Shown here: positions 1 through 9,194 of the stretch, piece after piece
Layout of the letters: each line of letters opens with the position of its first letter
Numbering within the stretch: the first letter of the stretch is position 1
NCBI RefSeq assembly: GCF_001653235.2
Contig: NC_035790.1
Location: 7,688,001 to 7,752,000, forward strand
Length of the DNA stretch: 64,000 nucleotides
DNA from: Pochonia chlamydosporia 170
Lineage: Eukaryota; Ascomycota; Sordariomycetes; Hypocreales; Clavicipitaceae
Reading direction: 5' to 3'
Notes under the pieces: generated by a model
What the model was told of the DNA's origin: nothing
Seen by the model: only the letters and a program-made list of their open reading frames with translations
Databases searched by the model: none
Translations under genes and position numbers: made by a program

Positions 1-582
1 TCCAGGAACGAAACGGCCGAGCTACAAGAACTAAATTATGTGCTCGAAGCGTCGTTAGGCGGCGCTGGCGGTGTCCCTCCAGCTGCTCCATCACCAGCTT
101 TTGTTGGGGCAACTACCGTCCTTCCGGAGCGGACAAAGTCGTCGCACAAGTCGAGCAAAAAAGAGCATCGTGAGGAGCGTGGGCACAAGAAGGACAAGAG
201 CCGAGAGATGAAGGAGCAAAAGGCAGAAAAGGAACGACTCAAGGGACGGTTTGAAGAAAAGCCAACATCAGCATCAGCATCCAACGGCCAAAGACTGAAC
301 TTCATCGAGGGCTGGGGTTCCAGGCTTGGTGCTGGTGCTGGTGTACCTGTGCCTGGTGCATCACCCATGCAGCCAACTGTGCGGCCAAACCGCATCAGCT
401 CTACACAGGTCCCAGCCATGTCACGGGGCTTCAAGGACGTTGCTTACTCTACGGTGCCGCGCACAGCAGGCAGGCCGATGAGCTCAGGCATGTACGGCGC
501 TGGCCACGGAGCATCATACCCGCCCGCATCGGAGGACGACTATGAGAATGGTAATTATCAGCCGTTCCCAATGACCAGGTAG
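1..582 (+). CDS. C-terminal part of an unrecognised Lys/Glu-rich, disordered protein
   Basis: The frame is open from base 1 (S-R-N-E-T-A-E-L-Q-E-L-N-Y...), so the gene starts left of the window and this is its last exon or part of it. The visible ~193 residues open with a short helical stretch (ETAELQELNYVLEASL) that could end a coiled coil. A Gly/Ala/Pro-rich linker, a highly charged Lys/Glu/Arg stretch (SSHKSSKKEHREERGHKKDK...) and a Gly/Pro/Ser-rich tail ending QPFPMTR and TAG follow. No catalytic motif or recognisable domain is present. The composition suggests an intrinsically disordered tail, possibly of a cytoskeletal, nuclear or vesicle-associated scaffold, but that is a guess. The opposite-strand open frame over the same bases is a shadow. 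Confidence 0.7.
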   Translation, partial: SRNETAELQELNYVLEASLGGAGGVPPAAPSPAFVGATTVLPERTKSSHKSSKKEHREERGHKKDKSREMKEQKAEKERLKGRFEEKPTSASASNGQRLNFIEGWGSRLGAGAGVPVPGASPMQPTVRPNRISSTQVPAMSRGFKDVAYSTVPRTAGRPMSSGMYGAGHGASYPPASEDDYENGNYQPFPMTR

Positions 583-2113
583 TTGGGAGAAAGGACATGG
601 ATCAGCCATCATGTACTACATACACCACGCGGCAGAAGCAACGCAACATTTGGGGAATTTGGCTTGTGTGAGTGTGTACTTTATGCAAACCCATAATGTA
701 TTATTCACAACTAACTTGTGTAACAGAAGGCTTGCATTGACGGTGGCTTAGACCAAACATGGTCTTAAGAGCCTGATTAAGGTTTTTGGTCACAGTGAGT
801 GCTGTGCGGCCGATTTGTCGTTGGTGGACGACTGATGTGTTGACGTGCTGATGTGCGTCAGTCAGTCGGTCAGCTTGAACATCAACTTCTTGGAGCTTGT
901 CGTTGACAATTGATGTGGGAAAAGTGGGCCAGTGCTGCTGCCTGCCCACTTGAGCATTCTGGTGTCCATAATTCTCATTGTCATTGTCACCCTCAATCAT
1001 GACCATCACCCTCATGGTGGGGGTGGGGAATCCGTGCTTCGACTTGCAGGCATGAAGAATTGATGGTTTGATGGCACAAGACATGGACGGCATGAACAAC
1101 TTGGCAGTCAGAACGTGCCAGACCACGCCATGCCATCATTGATGTGCCCCCGCACCACTCTGTACAGAGCCATTGTTTGTCTATCTAGTACACGTTGGCA
1201 TGTCTCGGTTACAACCTTGAAGGCGCGCAGTCAGTCATGGTATACAAGTGCCGTGTCTTGTGTGTCACTCAAGCTTGCTGCAGGCCGGACCGTTTCTTGA
1301 CGCAGGCACAATAAGACGGAGGGAGGACTGGGCACCTGGGAACATTGACCATTGACCATTGAAAAGAACGAGGCATGTTGGCGGTCCAGCAGTGGATCAG
1401 CGGAGAAACGGCCCGTTGCAATGATTATTAACTTATTATGCCAAGTGTTGAACGCTCTTGGGGAAGTTTGGTCCAGCGGCACAAGTCTGGTGTGGTATGG
1501 TTTGGTACGGTCTGGTGTGGTCAAAGTCAAGGGTGGTGGTGACACTGGCGAGTCCAGTCATCTCGGTGTCCGATACCGCCTCCGTCTCCAAGACGCCAGC
1601 CGGAACAGACTTTGAAGCGGAATGGCCAAACAGAGCTTGAGCCGAGTTACACGCAGGATTGAATTGGGCACATGTAATTCAGTGAGAAGGGCGTTGGAGT
1701 TAATTGGCCTCAACTCGTGTTCCTCGTGTTCTGACATTTTTTCTCTGGTTGTAATGTGTATTTTAGATGTACCCATTTCTGTGTTTTTTAACTTGAAGTT
1801 AGTGTTGACAAACAAACCACCCCTCACTCTACTTTTCATGCTACTTGTACCTTGACTTGTTGTATGCAACAGACTAGTTTCCAACCCTTCAATTTGTCCA
1901 AGGTGCAATCTGGGAAATGGAATGCTGTTGTTGTTTACAACGTTGACGGCTTTAATCATCACTCGAAAATTATAATCACCTCACTTTCGTGCAGCCAACG
2001 ACTCCTCATTCCACCACATTTCACTCTCACCACCACCAAACTCAAAGCAGCCACCATCAACACCATCTTCTTCAACACCATCACCACCACCAATTATCAC
2101 CACAACCGCCAAA
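583..2113. other. Intergenic region with CA-rich leader of the next gene
   Basis: No credible gene is seen. Open frames here are short and have no protein-like composition. A T/G-rich repetitive patch (GGTATGGTTTGGTACGGTCT type) lies near 1490-1525. The last ~100 bases (about 2010-2113) are made of CAC/CAT/CAA triplets and run straight into a CAAAATG start context. This is typical of the 5' leader of an expressed filamentous-fungal gene. Confidence 0.6.
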
Positions 2114-2923
2114 ATGAAGCTCTTCCCCCATCTCACCACCGACCTCTCCTCCTGGGCCCAACGCCAACCCGTCTTCTTCACCGGCTCAGCCGGCAAACAC
2201 GCCGCCCACATCAACGTCTCCCCCAAGGGCATGACCGACACGCACTTCGCCATCCTCACCCCCAACCGCTGCGCCTACATCGACCGCACCGGCTCCGGCT
2301 GCGAGACCATCTCCCACGCCTACGAGAACGGCCGCCTGTGCATAATGTTCATGTCCCTCGGCGACACCCCCCGCATCATGCGGCTCTTCTGCCGCGCCCG
2401 CGTCGTCGAGTACAACGACGCCGAGTTTGCGCCGCTCGTCCGCGCCATCGCCAAGGGAAAACGCGACGCCTTTGACGGGGCGCGCGCCGTCATCGTAGCT
2501 GACATATGGGAGGTGCAGACGTCGTGTGGGTATGGGGTGCCCCGTGTGAAGAGGGGTCTGTACGTGGCTGGTGATGAGAGGCCGGAGGAGTTGCTGCAGA
2601 AGGGATTTAATGGTGAGGGCGTGGGCGAGAAGGGGAGGCTGGATGAGCTGTGTGTGTTTGAGGCGCGGCCGACTATGGATGTTATGCTGGCGAAGAAGGC
2701 GGATGGGAATGGGATCAGGGAGTATCAGACGCTGAATAATAGGGATAGTATTGATGGGTTGCCGGGGTTGAGGGTTTGTAGGAGGGATGCTGGCGAGGTG
2801 TTGTGGTTGGGGGATCTGAGGGCGTGGGTGAGGAGGGTTGCGAGGGATTGGGAGGCTTTGGTGGTGGGATTTGGGATGGCGGTTTTGGTGTTTTTGCTGG
2901 GGAGGGTGATGGGCGTGGTTTAG
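2114..2923 (+). CDS. Pyridoxamine 5'-phosphate oxidase-like (FMN split-barrel) protein with C-terminal membrane anchor
   Basis: This is a single-exon gene of 269 residues. The N-terminal half fits the fungal PPOX-like split-barrel family: a short N-terminus, THFAILTPNRCAYIDRTGSGCETISHAYENGRLCIMFMSLGDTPRIMRLFCRARVVE in the FMN-barrel region (about 45-105), then IWEVQTSCGYGVPRVK (about 135-150). These proteins bind flavin and are thought to be oxidoreductases, but their substrates are mostly unknown. Residues about 247-266 are a hydrophobic segment (VVGFGMAVLVFLLG) at the extreme C-terminus, suggesting a tail anchor in ER or mitochondrial outer membrane. The start has a good Kozak context (CCAAAATGAAG) after a CA-rich leader. 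Codon use changes sharply around 2470, from C-ending to G/T-ending codons. The long antisense frame beneath is a shadow. Confidence 0.85.
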   Translation: MKLFPHLTTDLSSWAQRQPVFFTGSAGKHAAHINVSPKGMTDTHFAILTPNRCAYIDRTGSGCETISHAYENGRLCIMFMSLGDTPRIMRLFCRARVVEYNDAEFAPLVRAIAKGKRDAFDGARAVIVADIWEVQTSCGYGVPRVKRGLYVAGDERPEELLQKGFNGEGVGEKGRLDELCVFEARPTMDVMLAKKADGNGIREYQTLNNRDSIDGLPGLRVCRRDAGEVLWLGDLRAWVRRVARDWEALVVGFGMAVLVFLLGRVMGVV

Positions 2924-3796
2924 ATGGTTTGGTTTCAAATGTTTGCGGTGTGGTTGTGAAGGAGGTATGTGCTTGGTGGTTTGGTCTGGGGTTTTTGATT
3001 GCATTCGTGGAGCTTGCGGTTTGGTTTGATTAGATTTGCTTTGGTTGTGTCTTGGAGTTGGAGGTGATGTGTATTCAGTTTGAAGCGAAGTGTGTTGGAG
3101 ACGGATCAGCATGAGGGATGTATAGATAGGAACCTGCTGCAAGAGTCCATTCCTCGAAACTGCAGTTAAATGTCGCCGTCTTTGGACCTGTGTCAATCTC
3201 GGGAGGTTACGGTCTGCCACGATGTAGATGAGAATGACCTTTTGTGAGCTATGTTGACAGGCAGGTTACTGGACGATAGTTGTCAGACAGCCTGTGGTTT
3301 ATTAACTTTGGTAACTATATTCAACGGGGCATCATCATCGATTTAGCAGCTAGCAGTTGCCAGTAGTTCAGAGTTGGAGTTATCATGACCTATAAACTTG
3401 AAGACGGGATTACCATGCATTGAGTAGTTGTCCGTAGTCTAACTTGGAGTCACTATGACCTATAAACTAGATGATAAGGCATTTTCATCCATTCAGCAGT
3501 TGTCAACAGTTCAACTTGGAGTTGTCACGAGTTATAAACCACAGATGACTGATTCGGAAGTCTATGTAGAGTCGATTTCCGACTAATAGAGCATATTGTG
3601 TAAGCTAGCACCAAAACTCCTGATACACACACAAGGCTCATCACATCCATTCTATCCCTCAAACTTCAACATGGTCTTGCCATATACCCGTTACTCAGTC
3701 ATACCCATCTCAACCCCAACTCATCAACTCAACATACGCCCCCAAACCTATAACCTCTAACCCATTCATCTCAAACTCACAACCACATCCTCATGC
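2924..3796. other. Gap between convergent genes, containing a tandem repeat
   Basis: This gap separates the 3' ends of the PPOX-like gene and the alpha/beta hydrolase, which converge here. G/T-rich 3'-flanking sequence runs to about 3030. The three-copy repeat at 3328-3550 is listed separately. C-rich sequence begins near 3650, toward the hydrolase stop codon. No gene is seen. Confidence 0.6.
3328..3550. repeat. Three-copy diverged tandem repeat, unit about 71 bp
   Basis: Three successive units share the order: CAG/TAGTTGYC, a second AGT/CAGTTCAA-type word, a TTGGAGT block, ATGACC or CGAGT, then TATAAAC. The TATAAAC anchor falls at 3391, 3461 and 3533, so the spacing is 70 and 72 bp. The TTGGAGT word precedes it in every copy by the same distance. 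Copies differ by scattered substitutions, so the duplication is old. A possible fourth, badly decayed copy lies just upstream (AGTTGTCAGACAG near 3278). The repeat has no open reading frame. Confidence 0.8.
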
Positions 3797-5071
3797 TCAT
3801 CCAACCCTTCCCCTCCTCCCCGGCCTAAACCCCTCCATCACATTCCCATCATCAAAAAGCGCCGAAAGCCCAACCTCCGTCTGAAAAATATCCTGAAACT
3901 CATGCCCCGCGTTCCTCGCCAGCGCAAGCCTCAACCTCACCCTCCCACCACTCCAGTCCGGCAATCCCTCAAACCTGCCCGGAAACCCGCGCAGATCCTC
4001 CCCCGTCCTCGCCAACTCATGTACATACCTATACCAAACCAGATTCCGGTTCCTTCGCTTCCGCCCGCCCTGCATGACCGCTCGGCAGCCCTGATCACCA
4101 CTACACGGATTCGTGTCGAGGTATCCCACCGTCGCAACGACATCCCGCGAGATGTACTGCTCGAAATACTGCCTCGGCGTCTTGCGCCCCGTAGATGTGC
4201 CCTTGAAGCCGGTGAAGCCATAGGGCCAGTGGTCGTATCTCTTGCAGGAGTCGATGGATGGGATAGAAGCGCCTTTTACGGAGGGCCGCTGGGCTGTGAA
4301 GTAGCTGCATGTTGCGGGATTGTTCTGCACATAGCGGATGTGTATGTTCGGGGGAGGGTCTTTGGCAGCAGCTGCGTATCGCTGTACGAGTTGCCCACCT
4401 GCACTTTGTCCTATGAATGTAATGTTTGTAAGGGCAGGATACTTTTCCGTGTTGGAAAACTCGTCAACGAGTGCTTCCAGGGCGTCAATGGATGTGAGAT
4501 TCGTAGTGGGAGGGTAGTTGGCAGTCCGGCCGGCAATCCAAGCCCCTGGACTCGCCCACGAGAGCTCATCTTCACCGTGTAAGTCTGGCGTAAATCGATC
4601 GGAAAAGAGAATCGGCGCAACGGGAATAGCGTTCCTGCTTTTGAACCGCGTCCCGGCGAGTCCTTCCGACACGTTTCGCAGTCTCTCCCAATAGAGGCCC
4701 GCGTTGCTTAGTTTCCCGGCCACCATGATGAGCGCATGCTGTACGTCCTTTGCGTTATATTTTTCGGGTACAAAGACGGCAAGTTTCTCGCTGCTTGAGT
4801 TCTGGCTCGCTGAGATGGAAACCAGTTGAGCTCCGGGAGGCCGGTAGATGCATGTTTGGGGCTGAGCAGTTAGGAAACCATCTTTTTGCAATAGGATAAT
4901 TGGGCAACTAACATCGCTGATTTTGAAGTTTTCGCAGTTTGCGCGAATGATGAGATCGTCTGGTGAGTTGGTGATTACATCTGGTGGTTTGTCGCAGAAC
5001 TTGTGGCCATGAGCTACCCCGAGAAGACAGATACCCGACGCAACTTGTGTAAAAACTTTCCGCAGTATCAT
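3797..5071 (-). CDS. Secreted alpha/beta hydrolase (serine esterase-like)
   Basis: This is an intronless gene. The preferred start is the ATG at 5071, because MILRKVFTQVASGICLLGVAHG then forms a clean signal peptide (424 residues). An upstream in-frame ATG at 5101 would only add ten residues before it. The nucleophile elbow is FIGQSAGGQ (Ser at about residue 223 of the short form). Candidate triad partners are Asp in VGYLDTNPC (about 319) and His in ARNAGHEFQDIF (about 390). Several cysteines (CDKPP, NCENF, SCPII, TCIYRPP, NPCSGDQGC) and N-glycosylation sites fit an extracellular enzyme. The substrate is unknown. The family is a conserved fungal secreted hydrolase without a characterised member that I can name. 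The coding-strand 3' end is G-rich, like other genes here. It converges on the PPOX-like gene. Confidence 0.82.
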   Translation of the reverse strand: MILRKVFTQVASGICLLGVAHGHKFCDKPPDVITNSPDDLIIRANCENFKISDVSCPIILLQKDGFLTAQPQTCIYRPPGAQLVSISASQNSSSEKLAVFVPEKYNAKDVQHALIMVAGKLSNAGLYWERLRNVSEGLAGTRFKSRNAIPVAPILFSDRFTPDLHGEDELSWASPGAWIAGRTANYPPTTNLTSIDALEALVDEFSNTEKYPALTNITFIGQSAGGQLVQRYAAAAKDPPPNIHIRYVQNNPATCSYFTAQRPSVKGASIPSIDSCKRYDHWPYGFTGFKGTSTGRKTPRQYFEQYISRDVVATVGYLDTNPCSGDQGCRAVMQGGRKRRNRNLVWYRYVHELARTGEDLRGFPGRFEGLPDWSGGRVRLRLALARNAGHEFQDIFQTEVGLSALFDDGNVMEGFRPGRRGRVG

Positions 5072-6092
5072 GGTTGCTGTATGATTTTGAATAAAATACA
5101 ATTAGTACAGTTGCAAGAAAATAAAATTTGTTGAACAATTGGCAACGCGGTGATAGTCATTTTGGCTTTAAGTTGGTTGTCAACATTCCTGTTGACGCAA
5201 TAAGCATATCCACTTGGTTGAGGTCCGCTAATTATAGCATTCGCTGGAATTGGATCCTTTCAACTAGAGTAGGGATTCGCATGGCAGACGTCATTGAATG
5301 TTGTAGTTAGTTTGATAAGTATTTAGCTTCTCCCTAACCCATTCCATGTAGATCTGGGCAGATGGCAAGGTGCGCTTGGAATCTGCCACCTCTTGATATG
5401 GCGATGCGATTAAACATCGTTGAGACAATGTGTCTTCTCGTCGCGGATGGCGCTGACACCATGCTCACAGTCCCGTCGCGTTGGGTGAAGGTGGTTGGTA
5501 TAATATTTTAAGTCTAGACTACGGGCCGTGAGATCCGTTTCATGTTGTGGAATTGAAGTATTATCCTGAGCTGAGTCGATCGTAGACATGGACCTGAAAT
5601 AGCTGACTGTGCTAGTTGTCAGAGCCATCAAGACGAAATGCTGATTGAGAATCGAGAAAACAACATGATGGCTTCTGTAAATAATCACATACTCTATGGG
5701 CAATGTTTTAAGACACTGCGAGCAGCTATTCCTCGGGATCAGTTAAGATGAATCCCCGCTAAAAAGTCTACAGAAGTGACTTTCCTCCTCTTACAAAGTG
5801 TCACTCGGTAACGATCAATTCGCCTGGCCGCCTGTGGTCATCCGTACTGCTGTGCTGGGGCATCACACACCGTGCACAAGCTTCGGGTGAACATGTCGCC
5901 ATTCCAACTCCAGCTGCAAACTGTCGTCAGATGTCGTACTTGTACGGCATGCCCGTTTCCTGTGCAGCATTACCTGGCACATTTAGATACGCTGGCAAGC
6001 ATATTGTAATGCTATACCCGGCTGATCCCGTCAAGGGTGTTGTGTTGAATCAAAACTTGTAAGTGTATGCAGTTCTCAAGGCATTCATCTTC
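5072..6092. other. Promoter side of the hydrolase and 3' flank of UPF3; no gene seen
   Basis: The bases just right of the hydrolase start are AT-rich (about 5080-5140), as expected for its promoter and leader on the minus strand. A 97-codon open frame at 5410-5703 (minus) has no recognisable protein character. The remainder shows nothing I can identify. Confidence 0.5.
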
Positions 6093-8269
6093 TCACCCTC
6101 CGGTGCTCGTTGCTGCAGCACCTGAAGCCGGAGCTGCCGCTGCAGTGGCCTGACCATTGGTAGCGGTGGAAGCGGCTTTTCCACCGCCCCGTCCTCTTCG
6201 GCCACGGCCTCCGGATGGCTTTTCTTTTTCCTTGTCCTTGTCCTTCTCCTTTTCGCTGTTTGGTGTAGTGCTCTCTTTTCCCGCTGCCGCTGGCGCAGAA
6301 GCCGCAGGCTTTTTGTCCTTTCGCTCCAGCACCTGTACATTGGCCTGGCCGACTTGAATTGGGCTTGCAGAGACGGCCTTCACCAGAGCATCGTGCTCTG
6401 AAAAGTCGACATAAGCAAATCCCTTACGCTTGTCGATCTCAACGAGTGTGATATTTCCGAATGAGCCGAGAGCCTCCCTAAGCGACGCATCGTTGACTCC
6501 TTGCGAGGCGTTGACGTGCTTAACGAATGCGCGAATTGCATTTGCTGAGACAGAGGCCGACTTCTTCTGCGATGCTTGCTTGTTGTTACCTCTCTCTTTG
6601 CTCGCTTGTTTGCCGCTAGCGTTGGCATTCACCGCTGGTGCCGTGGCTGGCGGTTCGGCAGCCTTTTGATTGGTTTCGGCATCGGTCTTCTTCTTCAGAA
6701 TAACTGGAGGGTTGGCAGCCGTCGGTTGTGCAGCTGGAGTCTCGTTACCTGCTGCCTTGCCCTTATCGACTGCACCCTTCCCACCACGGTTTCTCCGCCC
6801 GGTTTGTGGTTTTGAAGTAACTGGACTTTCTGGACGACTCTTCGGAGTTTGTGCTGCGGCATCGGCCGGTGTCGGCTGCGTTGACGCTGTTGCGGCGGTA
6901 GCAGTGTCCGTGGAATTGCCGTTGCTCTCCTTAGTTGCAGAGGTTGCCGCCTTCGCATCCGCTTCAGCCTTGGCAGCATCGTGACGTGCCCGCCGATGTG
7001 CGCTTCCTGGGCTAAGACCAAGGTCTCGCTGCAAGATTCTAGCAGCCGCAGCAATTCCAGCTCGTCGGCTCTTTGGGGCGTCAGAGGACCCAGCAGCTGC
7101 AGCGTTAGAAGCAGCGTTCGCCGTCGCAATCTGATTCGCAGCTTTCTTTGCCCCTTCGGCAGCTTGCTCCGTTGCAGCCTTCTTGGTCAGAATCTTCACC
7201 GTTTCCTTGGGTGCTTTCTCCTGCCTTTCGCCTCGTGATTCCTTGCCCTTCTTCCTACCGGATGACTCGTCGTCCTTGGATCCACCCTTCCCTTTTCCAG
7301 ATTTGGAGTTCTTTCCATCCTTCCCCTTGTTCGCTTTCTTCTCCTTCAAGAATTCGACCAGCGGAGTGGTGGTGACTTTCGTGTCGGCTTTGGCAGACTC
7401 GGCAGCCTCTTCAACATCGATACTGTCCCTCATTGGCGCGGGATTAGCGAGGCCTTCGAGGAACGCCATGAATTCCGGGTCCTGGTCAATGGTGCCTTGC
7501 CGCGCGTCCGTCCGTTTCTTAGTACTGGGAACCTTTTTGTAAATTGAGAATTCCAACGTGGGCGGTCCAATTAATGATGGATTAGTGAATGTGGATTTTG
7601 CATCCTCCCATGTAGCAGTCCTTACAGCATCACTGAGGGGCATGATGTCATCTTTTCGCACCAAGTGAAGGTATGCCCGACCGGGGCGTGACGGCTTTGA
7701 GGGACTTTTTTCGATAAAAGTTAGTGACATGACAGATGAACGAACCTTGGGTCAGTGACATACTCGGTGGAAATCTTTCCAGTGACATAGCTAAACCAGT
7801 CCACCTTGCCTTTGGAGACTTCCCACTCGGGTCCAAGGATAGCAACAAATTCATCCCTTGTCATGCCCGGAGGCAATCGCCGAACAACTACCTTCTCTCC
7901 TTCATTCTGGGATTTGGATCGTGGAGATCTTGTTGCTACTTCTCCATCATTGGTACCCTGAGTAATGTTAGAATTTTCACACGTATAAAGCTTGAGGTTC
8001 TGGAGTACTTTAGTGGCCCCTGATCGTCTGTCACTGGCTCCTCGCCCCTTAGAAGACTTTGCCGTGTTGCCGGAGGTATCAGTTCCCTTGCCCTGTCCAA
8101 TGTTCACGTAAGTCAGGGAGCTCTGATGTGGTGCCGGAGACTGGTCGCGACGGGCCTGTGATACCCTCACTCGCTGTCTCACCTTGGCTGGGTCTGATAT
8201 TTGGCTGGCTGTGCCGCTAGATGTTCCGTTTGCCTTACGCGAAAGGACTTGTGGCGGCTGTGTGGACAT
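6093..8269 (-). CDS. UPF3: UPF3-family nonsense-mediated mRNA decay factor
   Basis: CDS is complement(join(6093..7704,7764..8269)), 705 residues. The 59-nt intron has donor GTATGT, branch CACTAAC and acceptor AAAAAAG. Splicing joins ...GKIST to DPSKPSRPGRAYLHL and so restores the Smg4/UPF3 RNP-type domain. That domain spans about residues 126-235 and begins KVVVRRLPPGMTRDEF. UPF3 bridges UPF2 to the exon junction or ribosome during mRNA surveillance. The middle is a long low-complexity Lys/Ala/Thr-rich region. A second RRM-like fold lies near residues 553-632 (VDKRKGFAYVDF-like RNP1: KRKGFAYVDF), followed by a Lys/Glu/Gly/Arg tail with GGRGRRGRGGG. The start at 8269 (MSTQPPQ) was chosen over an upstream ATG at 8461, whose extra residues look like untranslated leader. 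A second, in-frame 51-nt intron at 7958-8008 is possible, giving 688 residues. Confidence 0.92.
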
Positions 8270-9194
8270 GGCGCATGCTGGGTGCGAAGCTATCCACGTC
8301 GTGGGCCGGCACTCTTGCAGAACGGCGTGAGTTGCGAGGCGGCAATATATATTGAAAAAGAGAAAACATGAAATGCAGGTAGGATTAGGTACAATTGAAG
8401 TCAAAGGTCTTGATGAGTTTGGCTGAGGAGCCCCACAGGGCGGTGGAGCTGTGGTTGCCAAAAGCCTCTGCTGCCATGGACTGGAGTCACTAGACTGGCT
8501 TATGAGGAAGGGACAAAGAGGATTGGGTCACGTGGATGGTGGGATTGACGAAGACGTGCTGGATAGATCTTCCGAGGTTATCGGTTGATTTATTTACTTT
8601 TGAATTCGTGTTATTTGGAAGTAGGAAGAGATTTGAAAACTTTAAATTGCCGTAGCCGCAATATATAGGGAAAATGCAAATTGTACGAGGCATGGTTGTG
8701 GTGGCAATCATACAAGCCGCGGCCAAAAGCATGCATCACTGCTCCGGTTGGGGCTGAATGGCACTCGGGACAAGGAAGATTCGTCATGGCATGCAAGTCT
8801 GGTCGCATGTATTACGAGAGTCCCATCAACTCAAGCACAGTAATTCTCCATTCACCGCAAAATACGGAGTGCCAGACCCCATTGATTTGACTCCCCTACT
8901 ACCAGCCTGTGGCGCCAGCGACCTGCGCAAGTGCCTGTGCTACCCTGACCTCAGCTGCCACAGGCACCGCCCGTTGTGACATCAGGCCCGAAGAAGATCC
9001 GACTATCGCTCTTCGTTCCCTGATTACGACCTCACGTCCATCCATCACAGAACTAGGACGGTCCAACTCATCTGGTCCATCCTCTCCACGGGATTGCCAC
9101 TATCCGTTACTACTGCTGTGGCGGTCTGTGATAATCCTTTCTTCGGCTTCGATTCCGACGAGGCTTCCCCCTTCCTTCGGAGCCTTCACGAATT
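8270..9194. promoter_or_regulatory. Divergent promoter region between UPF3 and PPG1
   Basis: About 0.9 kb separates two start codons pointing away from each other, so both promoters must lie here. A TACGGAGT word occurs at 8863-8870. CT-rich sequence precedes the PPG1 start (about 9105-9185), as is common for fungal leaders. No strong TATA box is seen for either gene, in keeping with housekeeping expression. Confidence 0.5.

Noticed and set aside
2186..3220. 344-codon minus-strand open frame
   Set aside because: It lies antisense to the PPOX-like gene and reads as low-complexity His/Pro/Gln-rich sequence produced by that gene's skewed codon use.
5410..5703. 97-codon minus-strand frame as a small gene
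   Set aside because: No recognisable domain, splice continuation or promoter features; ordinary for intergenic DNA.
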